DNA from: Nelumbo lutea
Lineage: Eukaryota; Streptophyta; Magnoliopsida; Proteales; Nelumbonaceae
DNA: 64,000 bases
Reading direction: 5' to 3'
NCBI GenBank assembly: GCA_022828595.1
Contig: JAKGHH010000003.1
Coordinates: forward strand, 14,198,934-14,262,933
The notes below the pieces were generated by a model. That model was given only the letters and a program-made list of their open reading frames with translations, had not been told where the DNA came from and did not search any database. Of this stretch, positions 21,789 to 31,400 are shown piece by piece (position 1 is the first letter of the stretch; every line of letters starts with the position of its first letter). Both the position numbers and the translations under genes were made by a program.

Positions 21789-23687
21789 TTACATGCCCAG
21801 AGCTACTTCTTCCCCATCAAAAGGCACTTCAACAACACCCGAAGGCCCTGCCTCGCCTTCAGAATCTAGCTCGCCATCTGCAGCATTGGCCATCTCTTGA
21901 GTTATACGCAAAGTGGATATGGCACTAACGTCGAGGTCGGGGTACGTGTTCCGGATCATCCACCAGCTCAGCTTGAATCCTCTTCGGTAAGAATCCATCA
22001 TCAGGTCGTCAAAACGCAGAGAGGCAATGTAGTCTTCAACGGCCTTCTTCTTGGCGTTTTCAATACCTTGGTAAAAGATCTGCATTTTCTCCCTATGTCC
22101 TCCTAAAGATATTCGACCTGATGCTGCAGGTCCAACCACAAGTCCGCCATGTGCTTAACGACTACCCTCATGGCCTCGGCATCCCGCTGAGACATCGCCT
22201 GCCTGGACATGGCAACGCGAGCAGCCTCTTCGGCAGCATAAGCGGCCGCCTCAACAGCTCGGGTATTCGCCTCGGTGGCACGGCAAGCCTCTTCGGCAGC
22301 ATGAGCAGCCGCCTCAGCAGCTCGCGCCTGTCGCGAGCTCCTCTCCACCTGGGCTACTAAGGCGTGAATTGAAGAATTCACCTACCAAAAGAAACAAGCG
22401 ATAACAGCAAGAAGGATAGAAAATGAAGAAGGTAGACGAAATTTGACTTACCACCATAGCATGAGTTACGACACGGCATGCGACCTGATTCAAAGGGAGA
22501 TCGGTCCACGCCGCGATTTCCTCGGGGAAAGTAGCCTCCCTACTCTTCTGAAGAGCGTAGTTCGACGTCAACACGCTCCTTAACTCCCCTTGAGCCCCCG
22601 AACCCGAGGGCCCAGCCCGCGTATGAGTGGACCCAGAGTGAGTAGGAGCACTAGAATAGGCAGGAGCACCCGTGTGAGTGGTCTCAGCGTAAGGCGCCCC
22701 GGCCGCTTCATGCATCGGAGGAGCCACCTCGGGCTCCCTAGGAAGATCCTCTGTCGTGTGGCCTGGAACTTGAGGCTCCTCATCCAGGGGCAGCTCGGTA
22801 CGAGTTCGTTTGACGACCCGCTTCCTCCTCTTCATGCCTTGGAACAGGCGCCCCCCACGAGTCCTCTCTGCGTCCATCACACCTGCAGAAAAGAGTTCGA
22901 CATCAGAAAAAACGAAGGAACAAAGCAAACAAGAAACCTCTGAGCTAGAAACCTACCCGAACTCAGGCCGGCCGCAATAAGCTTGGCCTCCGTTAAGTAC
23001 TGATGGCACTTTAAACCTTGTCGTGCCCATTGCCGGAGGCCCTTCACCGTCTCTTTATTGAGAGTGACACCAGAATCAGGAGCGGCCTCACCCCACCCGG
23101 TCTGAAAGGGCCACCCTTGTGCACTTCACACACCGAAGTAGTCCCGCTTCCACGCCGGGACCTTATTGGGAAGTTCGTGCAGAAGCTTAAAGCTAGGGCA
23201 AGGAGACAAGTAAAGGGAAATTCTATTCGCAAAAAAGGGAGACTGTCCCCACTAGGTTCCGAATAGAGTTCGGATGAAGCTGACCAATGGTAACGCCGAA
23301 GTGGTTTATGACTTCGACGATAAGGGGGTGGAAAGGCAGTCGTAGCCCCGCAGCGAGCTACTCTCGAAAAATCACGATCTCATCAGGACCGTGTTCCCAA
23401 GGAAAGCTACCCGAAGGAATGAAATATGTATACCCCCCAGGTAGATTGTAAGACATAAGTATAGATTGGAGCCCCTCAGGCGTCATGGTCGAAGGACCAA
23501 ACCTGTCTAGCATCCGACCTCGGCAAGAGGTAGATGCCAAACTGCCCGAAGCAGCTCGGCCTACGGGTTCATAGTCATCCTCAAGTTCCACCTCAGGATC
23601 ACTAAGGCAGTCGAGGGATACGGCTCGGTTTGTAAAACCTACATCAGTCCTACTTGAAGAATCGTCTGAGCTATCAAAGTTAGACAT
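21789..23687 (-). pseudogene. Spliced antisense gene inside the gypsy element (gypsy-type transposon domain, coiled coil)
   Basis: The minus strand carries a three-exon gene. Exon 1 (23687 down to 22957) starts MSNFDSSDDSSSRTDVGF, acidic and Ser-rich. It continues into a segment with LRLPFHPLIVEVINHFGV and GQLHPNSIRNLVGTVSLF, which resembles the Pfam putative gypsy-type transposon domain (PF04195). Intron 1 is 22883-22956 (donor GTAGGT, acceptor TTCTGCAG). Exon 2 (22882-22452) starts VMDAERTRGGRLFQG and is basic, then Pro/Ser/Thr-rich. Intron 2 is 22382-22451 (donor GTAAGT, acceptor TTTGGTAG). Exon 3 (22381-22103) is an Ala/Glu-rich coiled coil (AAEAAAHAAEEACRA); a one-base shift links it to a tail ending at 21789. 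Exon 1 is broken by TAG at 23358-23360, a shift in a T-run near 23228, and a TGA near 23130. Function unknown; antisense regulation of the element is one possibility. Confidence 0.8.
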
Positions 23688-23864
23688 CGAGGAAAAGATG
23701 TGGATTCAGGAAGGTACTCACCGGAAAGTTTTTGAAGGCTCCGGAGATTGGAACAAACCAAAAAACCTTGAAAGCTAAATAACCAGCCTAAACGCGAACT
23801 GAAAAGCCTGGACGCGAGCTCAAAAAGCAAACTGCAGAAGTGACAAATCGACTAGGGTCCCCTA

Positions 23865-23873
23865 CTATTTATA
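23865..23873 (-). promoter_or_regulatory. TATA box of the antisense gene
   Basis: The minus strand reads TATAAATAG, a perfect plant TATA box, 178 bp upstream of the antisense ATG at 23687. The spacing allows a 5' UTR of about 150 bp. It lies between the antisense coding exons and the ACGT cluster, as a promoter core should. Confidence 0.7.
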
Positions 23874-23934
23874 GCTACAGTAACCAAGAACCGACAGTGC
23901 AGATCAAAGACAATCCGACGGCCCGCAATCGCGT

Positions 23935-24240
23935 TGATCGCACGTCCCCTAAGATCGAAACGTGATTGGCGCACGTCTTTCCGAAAAGAGCAAAACGTCA
24001 GTGCACGTGAAACCGACGTTGCGCCGGCGCACGTCTTTCTGAAACTGACAACATCCCGCACACGTCTCTGCAACTGACAACTGCCAGCGCATGTCTCCTC
24101 AAAGCGGCAGTGGCACGCTTTTTCAAAATTAAAAGATCCGATGTCACGTCCCAGTGGCGCGATTTTTTGAAATTTAAAATAAATGCACGCTGCCACGTCC
24201 GTCAAATGCAGTAGGCACGTCTCCCGCCTTTTCGGACACT
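23935..24240 (-). promoter_or_regulatory. Dense cluster of ACGT-core motifs (candidate antisense enhancer)
   Basis: About eleven ACGT cores occur in 300 bp, most in the form GCACGTCT or CACGTC, with recurring neighbours such as CTTTCCGAAA and ACTGACAAC. ACGT is the core bound by plant bZIP and some bHLH factors. The cluster sits upstream of the antisense TATA box and downstream of pol, not in the LTR. The motifs were counted by eye; regulatory function is inference. Confidence 0.6.
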
Positions 24241-24310
24241 CCAGAAAACCAAAAGAACCCTGGCAAAGCACCTCTCGCAGTCAAGATTCGAAGAATGGGA
24301 CAAATCCACC

Positions 24311-25210
24311 TATCACCTAGATTTAGCCTGATCTCACAGTTACGCAACACGTGGCAAAGGCAACAGCTCGGCACAAAAGCACGCTTAAGGCGCGAGCACC
24401 AAGGGGAGAAACCAGCAGTCCGAACTCCCTACTAGGGGCCTGAACTCACCCTTAGCCCCAAACCAGACAGTAATCCGAACTGGCTTGCATGTAACAGTTC
24501 GGGACATACTTCGCCGAACTGGCCTGCCTTGTAACAGTTCGGGACATACTTCGCCGAACTGACCTGCCTTAACAGTTCGGGATACACCTCGCCGAACTGG
24601 CCTGCTTTATAACAGTTCGGGATACATCTCGCCGAACTGACCTGCCCTATACCAATACAGGGCATACCTCCGAACTCCAAGACTTCGCCTCGCTCACCAC
24701 TCCACCACATCGCCTTCAGGGCACCAAAACCAAAGAAACCATACTATGCCTGACACCGAGGAAGTTCGTACCCAAGGGCGGCGCACCTGACTGACTTGGG
24801 ATCTGACAATTGATGGCCGCACTCCAAACGGCCACCTACCACCGCCTCCTGAAACCGCCATCTCCAGTTAGAGAGACGATTCCGATAAAAGGCAATGACG
24901 GTTCTGTCCCAGCAGAAAGGACGACACCCGAACTGACAAATGCAAGGGTAATCATACCCGACCTGACAAGGGCTTCGGAGCGAGTGCGTGAAGTGATTAT
25001 AAAAGGCCCCCTACCCCCAACAACAAGGTATATGAACTTTGCGCCATCTGGTCTATACCTTGCCTTTGAGAGATTACTAACTTGAGCTTCGGAGTTATCT
25101 CACCGGGTTCCCCCCGGAGTTCCCTCATCTTTTCCGTTTCAGGCTCCCCGTCATTCCAGCTCAGAGGCGAAATCGTTGACAGCTAAGATCTGCCGGATTG
25201 CGCTCCATCA
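24311..25210 (+). repeat. 3' LTR of gypsy copy 2
   Basis: About 900 bp, ending CTCCATCA and followed by the duplication ATAAC (25211-25215). Its start is diverged (TATCACCTAGATTTAGCC against TCATGAAGGAAGATTTGGCC), so the exact first base is uncertain by a few positions. It has the same TATA box at 24998-25005 and four to five tandem units at about 24470-24660. Confidence 0.9.
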
Positions 25211-25364
25211 ATAACCATTAGTTAATTCCCAATACTTCTCACGGTAGCACAGTCCATTGAAAATAATTTCAAATTTGTGTAACTCTTTAAAACTGCATTT
25301 TAGATTTTTCACTAGGAAATCTACTTCATTGTGAATAGAACACATTCTAACAACAAAAAAACAC

Positions 25365-25857
25365 CATACCTTCCAGCATGTTTAATAGAGTGCCCAAACT
25401 GAGAAGAAAAGCTGATAGAGAAAGGTCTTCCATGATCCTCTAAACCATTCTTTCACCAGTCCAAGTGACTGCATGCAAGTAAGGCGAAAAAGTTATATAC
25501 AAGCAAAACCATGAAGCAACAGTGATAAATAAGATTGCCATTAACACAAAGAACTCACTGAGAGACCGTTTTGAATCATGGTAACTAACAAACAACAAAA
25601 TAAAAACACCAAAAAGAAAACATCATACCTTCCAGCATGTTTCATAGGGTGCCCAAACTGAGAAGAAAAGCTGATAGACAAAGGTTTTCCTCTGATCCTC
25701 TAAACCATTTTTCACCAGTCCAACTGTTCTGCATGCAGGTAAGGTGAAAAAGTTGTATACAAGGTAAACCATGAAGCAACATTGACAAATAAAATACCAT
25801 TAACACAAAGAATTCACTGATAGACCGTTTTGAATCATGGGAATTGACAAATAACTT
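25365..25857. repeat. Tandem duplication of a ~245-bp unit
   Basis: The unit at about 25365-25600 is repeated at about 25620-25857 with scattered substitutions and short indels. Shared words include GTGCCCAAACTGAGAAGAAA and GACCGTTTTGAATCATGG. The minus strand of each unit contains exon-like sequence, so an exon of an unidentified gene may be duplicated. Confidence 0.85.
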
Positions 25858-25983
25858 CACCACCCTGAGGTGGAGACCCATGGCTCTTGGTTTTCAGATC
25901 CAAATACGAGTTGTTAGCATGGAGATGGACAGAGAAGTTGGAATCCAATGTATGTCCAAGAGTCAGACTCGGCAACAGATCTA
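25850..25983 (-). other. Candidate coding exon of an unidentified minus-strand gene
   Basis: Downstream of a good acceptor (TATACTTTTCAG, minus strand, ending 25984) the minus strand reads an open, non-repetitive peptide that includes LTLGHTLDSNFSVHLHANNS and LDLKTKSHGSPPQGGE. A donor-like GGTG follows near 25864. The composition looks like a conserved protein, but I do not recognise the family. The frame then meets a TGA in the duplicated unit beyond it. It may be a functional exon, or a remnant cut off by the gypsy insertion 640 bp away. Confidence 0.4.
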
Positions 25984-25984
25984 C

Positions 25985-26678
25985 TGAAAAGTATATATCA
26001 ATAAAATAGTTTTATCCTTTGAATTTTAAGTTTCTAACATTTATATACCTATAGAAAAGGGTTAAAAATTATTAGTTTTGTTGCTAGGTAACATTTTATA
26101 GGAAAATGTCATTCACCGTGCACATTTCATTAAAATCAAATAAGCTAGAGGAAAAACAAAAAATGTTACATAGAAGTGTCCATCAAGAATCCACCGAGTA
26201 TTGGAGCCCAGTGCATGCCCATCATGGACACTTCATCCATAATTCATTTAGGAAAGTCCATGCAAAGTGATTGATTGGAAAGTATCTACAAAGGGATTTT
26301 TGGAACCCCTGTGAGAAAACCATACTCTTCAAACTGATTATTTGAAGAGATTAATGCATAACAACAAATTAGAGCAATAGACATTTTCTAGATAATGATA
26401 ACTCCGAGTAAAATGAAAGAGGAGAGATGCATTTTCAGTAATCTAGAATAAAAATGAGGTGCCTGTGTAAGAAAATACAAGGCCCGTGAGAAGACTGAAA
26501 ACGAAAAATAATAAATAATAATAACTGAATATATTGAAAACGGAGTCTATCAATGGGTGTCAAGGGTAGATAAACCAAAGATACACTATGGCATCCCAAG
26601 AATGGTAAGTGGAGTGGGGTAAAAGAACCATAAAATACATAATATACACGTTCATTTCTTTGACAGTATAGAAACTAA
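25985..26678. other. Intergenic or intronic, no exon recognised
   Basis: No recognisable frame, RNA gene or mobile element. If the minus-strand exon at 25850-25983 is real, this could be its intron. Confidence 0.35.
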
Positions 26679-27039
26679 GGTCCTGTTCACTTTTCGATAA
26701 GTTACTTACCCGGGAAAATGCAGCTATCTGGATAAGTTTTTTCTGGGAAACACTTACCCGGGTAAGTGCATTTACCCATGTTCTTTTATTTCTCATGTAA
26801 ATAAGGCAACCGTTTTATCCATAAAAATCCATTATTAAAAAGGGCATTTTTGTCCCATTCAAGTGTTGGCAATTTTCCCCCATGTGGAAAAGTTATTTAC
26901 CCATCACTTACCCGGGTAAGTGGTACCCAGGAAAAGGTCCCCACATAAATCTTAAAAAAGAACATGGGATTCTTGGTCAACGAGAACCAAAATCCCATTG
27001 ACCAATCCCCCTTCAAAATCGGAAAAAAAGAACGCCCCC
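26679..27039. mobile_element. Tourist-like MITE, family T1, copy 3 (361 bp)
   Basis: Same landmarks as the copies at 6352 and 11780. Flanked by TAA at 26676-26678 and 27040-27042, with ends GGTCCTGTTC and GAACGCCCCC. Internal CCCGGGTAAGTG palindromes are better preserved here. Its right portion was copied in the adjacent tandem duplication. Confidence 0.78.
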
Positions 27040-27342
27040 TAAGGGAAAATGGTGGCCTTCCAACATCCAAAAGAATGTCAGAATCACTTCTACATCGTGG
27101 AACATGGAGTATAGAATTACAAGGGGGAAATCCTAAATTACAACTCGGGCTATGTCCCAATTGGTCCCCACATAAACCTGAAAAAAGAACCCTCAAAATG
27201 CGAAAAAATAACGCCCCCCAAGGGAAAATGGTGGCCTTCCAACATCCAAAGGACTGTCAGAATCGCTTCTACATCGTGGAACATGAAGTATAGAATTACA
27301 AAGGGGGAAATCCTAAATTACAACTCGGGCTATGTCGCAATT
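26936..27342. repeat. Tandem duplication spanning the MITE end
   Basis: The segment starting GGTCCCCACATAAATC at 26936 recurs at about 27163 as GGTCCCCACATAAACC. The second unit lacks roughly 50 bp. Shared downstream words include AATGGTGGCCTTCCAACATC and CTAAATTACAACTCGGGC. Because the MITE terminus is inside the unit, the duplication is younger than the MITE. Confidence 0.8.
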
Positions 27343-28466
27343 GATAGACTACTCGTGTAGTATATCAGATTTGATTCTAAAATTGGGTCATTTGTAAGAT
27401 TTTACAAGTCCTACTTCCAACACTTACCTTGCTTCCAGCTTCATCAAGTTCTCACCATTATCATTTATGTTCAATCTAAGACATTAACGGCTAGAAGAAA
27501 TACCTGATAGACCTACTAAGACCGCAGCCGTGCACGAGATGCCTCCCTCCCTTGTCAATGAGATAAGAAGGAAACTCAGATCAAGTTATGTACAAAAAAT
27601 ACAATCCGGAAACATAAATCCTGAACCTAATAGAACGATTTCTGGTGCATACCTTTCTTACCGGTTCCGTTGATTTAGACGGCGCAGTCGTCGCTAACCA
27701 TCTCCATTAATCGAAGGAATGAGATTTCTGAGAAAGCAAACCATTCGGTTCAAATCACGAATTCTCGGTGACTAAAAAAGGCTAGATAGCAGTAGCCGTT
27801 GCCTGAAGCTGAATTGCTGGCTTGCTGCTACCCCTTCACCTTCAGTCTCATATACAAAAGTTTTCGCCATCCTTCTCGCGCGCGAGCTTCCTGTTTCTGT
27901 TTCGTTTTCCCTCTCGTAAGGAAGCTCTCTTGCGGTAGTTTTGTACTTTTCCCCAATACGATAAGGCCACTTTAAAAGTTTATACCTATGTCGGAACCGT
28001 CGGATTGGAACTCTTTATGATTGTCCTATTCAGTTCACATCTTTACTGTTATAATCGGAGTTAGCTTAGCTGAATCTTCGCTTCAGCAGCTATCCCAAAC
28101 GGGGCAACTTCGGGATGAAAGCATTCCCATCCTTTCCTTTCCCAGACCAATTTCCTTAGAAACCAAACAGGCCATTAAAGTAAAAGCCGCTTGTTTTGAG
28201 ACTTGATGGCTGTTTTAAATGCTGTATATACACTGTGCGGACGTGGAGAAGTATTATTGGTTATACAGCCTCTAATACAGATAGCAAATGCAGCCAGAGC
28301 CAATCCGGACTCGCTCGTTTTGGGCGACAGTGGGATTTGTTTCTGGGTTCTGGCGTCAGAAAAGTATAAGACTGAACCGGAGACAATGGCATTTGCATAG
28401 TGGCGCTCCCAGTAGTAGACTTGTGGTAGCATAGAAGCGCGGTAATACAAGAAGTTAGAGGAAAGG
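27343..28466. promoter_or_regulatory. 5' region of CLP1, possibly a shared divergent promoter
   Basis: This higher-GC interval separates CLP1 from exon-like minus-strand sequence. On the minus strand a leader-like segment ends at a consensus donor (CCG|GTAAGAAAGG, exon edge at 27662). A second donor-like CTATCAG|GTATTT has its edge at 27504. No TATA box for CLP1 stands out, which is common for housekeeping genes. The boundaries are guesses. Confidence 0.4.
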
Positions 28467-31400
28467 ATGGCGTACGCAGGAGTGCTCGGTGCACCAGGAG
28501 GTCCAGGGCTGGCAGGGTTGTCGACGTCGGCCACGACAACAACAACGCGGCAGGTGAAGCTGGACAAAGAGAGCGAACTAAGGGTCGAGGTCGGCATCGA
28601 AACTCCTCTTCGTCTCCGGCTCCTCACCGGCAACGCTGAAATTTTTGGCACTGAACTTCCTCCTGAAATTTGGCTCTGCTTCCCTCCAAGGCACAAGTTT
28701 GCTGTAAGTAACCACAGATAATATTTGTGCTGCTGTGTTTTAAGAGTAGCTGGCAATTTATGATAGAATTGCAGAATCAAACAGTTTGATAAAGAACCGT
28801 TTTTTCTTTGAGTTATTGCAAGCAGTTTTGATACAAATAATGATGGTTGATGGTGTCGCGGAACGGGTAGTGCCCAATTATGTTTGTTGCTTGAAAAATG
28901 AGAGATTAGAAAATGTCGATAAACGTATATATTTTCGGGTTTTTTTTCAAATTGGATTGCTTTAAGGGTTGGTCTACATCGACCTCCAGGTCTTGGACGA
29001 GAACTTCTTCCTTTTTCGTTCTCTGTTATCTTAATATTTGATGTGGAACTTTACGGCTTTAGTTGAAATTAGGGTAATGTTTTTTGTTGACAAAATTAGA
29101 GGTGCTATTCTGTTCAAGTTCCTTATGTACACTGCCCATTATCTATAACCATTTTACATTCAAAAGGGCACTTAATTACAAATTCAGAGATGGTATTCAT
29201 ATGAACACATGAATCTGAAATACCATCTTACCTGCACGAGGAAGGGTTCTGGAGAATTTTCTCGAATCAAGTCTTTAAGGTTCATTCTGTTTGGCATATA
29301 AAGCTGAGTGCTCAATTTTAGCCTTCAGTTGAGGTTAAATGTTATCATTAGTAAGAATCAGCTATTCCACAGCTGTGACTAAATACATTCTACCCTAATC
29401 AATGTTGTCTACACTCCCTCTCAAGTTGGGAGTATATGTTCATCATTCCCAACTTGGATAGATCCGCCTCTAGCTTCTTTCTTGATACGACTTTAGTGAG
29501 GATGTCTGCTAGTTGCATACTGGATGTGATGTAAGGGAGGCATACTTCTTGAGATGAGACCCTCTCTCGCACAAAATGGCGGTCAACTTCAATGTGTTTG
29601 GTTCTGTCATGCTGTACTGGATTATGTGCTATATTAATGGCGGCTTGATTATCACAGTACAGCATCAGGGGCTTCTCATATTCAATACCCAACTCCTCAA
29701 GTAGAGATCTTAGCCATAGGATTTCAGCCATTCCATTGGCCATGGATTTGTATTCTGCTTCAGCACTTGACCGGGAGACAACACTTTGTTTCTTACTTCT
29801 CCAAGAGACAAGGTTTCCTCCCACAATGGCACATTATCCTGAGGTAGACCTTCTGTTATCAACACTCCCAGCCCAATTTGCATCAGTATAGACCTCCACC
29901 TTCATGTGATTGTTGTTCTTGAAAAGTATACCCCTACTTGGGCATCTCTTCAAGTAGGCTAAGATTCTTTCTGCCGCAAGAAGATGTGTGGTTCTAGGAG
30001 AATGCATGTACTGGCTGACAACACTAACAGCATAAGTAATATCTGGCCGAGTGAGGCAGAGATATAAGAGCTTTCCTACCAATTGCTGGAACATAACTTT
30101 GTCTTCAAGAAGCTCCCCACTCTCGGCACTAATCCTGTGATTTTGTTCAATTGGTGTATTTGCAAGCTTGACACCTAACTTTCTAGTTTCTGCCAACAGG
30201 CCTAGGACATATTTCCTCTGAGATATAAAGATCCCCTGTTTGGATCTAGCAACCTCAATAGCCAAAAAATACCAAAGTACACCAAGGTCCTTCACCTCAA
30301 ATTCTTGGTGAATAAGCTGTTTAAGAGACTCAATCTCATGGCTATCATTCCCTGTGACCACAATATCATCAACATATACGGCCAGTAGTGTCAAAGAGGA
30401 CTCCACCCTCTTGATGAATAGGGTATGATCTGACTGGGCCTGTACATATCCAAACTTCACAAGTGCTAGTTTGAATCTATCGAACCAAGCCCTAGGTGAC
30501 TGTTTCAAACCATACAAAACCTTGTTGAGTCGGCGGACCTTCTTACCTATTTCTGCATCATAGAATCTAGGAGGCAAACGCATGTAAACTTCTTCCTGCA
30601 GATCTCCATTCAGAAAGGCATTTTTCACGTCCATTTGGTATAAAGGCCAAGTGTGACTTGCTACAAGGGACAATAAAACTCGAATAGTAGTCACCTTGGC
30701 TACCGGTGCAAATGTCTCCAAGTAATTTATGCCATAAGTCTGTGTAAACCCTCTTGCAACTAACCAAGCTTTATACCTCTCAATAGATCCATTTGCATTA
30801 TGCTTCACCGTAAATACCCATCTGCATCCAACTGATTTCTTTCCTTTTTGGCAAATCAACTACCTCCCAGGTGTTGTTTTTCAACAGGGCATCCATCTCA
30901 ATTTGCATTGCATCTTTCCATTCAGGGACGGGTCGGGTTTCTTACACTGTTCTTGGAATAGGGACAATGGAAATGGAGCTAAGGTAGGACCTGCAGGTAG
31001 GAGATAGGCGATCATAGGATAAAAAATGGGAAATATAGTGGGCTGTGGATGTGGTACAATGCCGTTTCCCTTTACGGACTGCAATTGGAAGGCCAAGATC
31101 ATCTATAGGGGAAGTCTCTGTGGGCTCTGGGACTGAAGTATCTGGACCTGGAGCTGCAGATGAGATTGGAGTTGGTCTGGACTACTGATGATCAGGATCA
31201 ACCTGCCTGCATCGCCTGTGATAAACCCTCAACTCCTGATCCCTCTGACCACCCTCACCATTGCAGCTCTCATCACCCAATGGAATAGGTAAAGGAACTG
31301 CCCCACTCTCACTACTCTCCTCCTGAAGACAAGAACTCAAACCCCCACTCTCACTACTCTCCCCCTGAGGGGCAACCTGAGGATAATAGGGTGTCCCCTC

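Larger units (their letters stand above)
14858..25210 (+). mobile_element. Complete Ty3/gypsy (Tat-lineage) retrotransposon, copy 2, 10.35 kb
   Basis: The element is bounded by LTRs of 902 and 900 bp and by the 5-bp target duplication ATAAC (14853-14857 and 25211-25215). Order: 5' LTR, primer-binding site, gag, protease, reverse transcriptase, RNase H, a second archaeal-type RNase H, integrase, then a 2.6-kb region with an antisense gene, then the 3' LTR. The second RNase H and the extra antisense frame between pol and the 3' LTR are hallmarks of Tat-lineage elements. Gag-pol carries several stops and at least two frameshifts, so it is non-autonomous now. By eye the two LTRs differ at roughly 40 positions, mostly C/T and G/A transitions. 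Confidence 0.95.

Noticed and set aside
1..25210. Endogenous pararetrovirus (caulimovirid) origin for the gypsy-like sequences
   Set aside because: LTRs, target duplications, a tRNA primer site and an integrase are all present, and no movement protein was seen, so these are ordinary LTR retrotransposons.
28175..28780. A 201-codon minus-strand frame overlapping CLP1 exon 1
   Set aside because: It lies opposite the GC-rich first exon and leader of CLP1, has no domain, and is Ser/Pro-rich in the way antisense shadows are.
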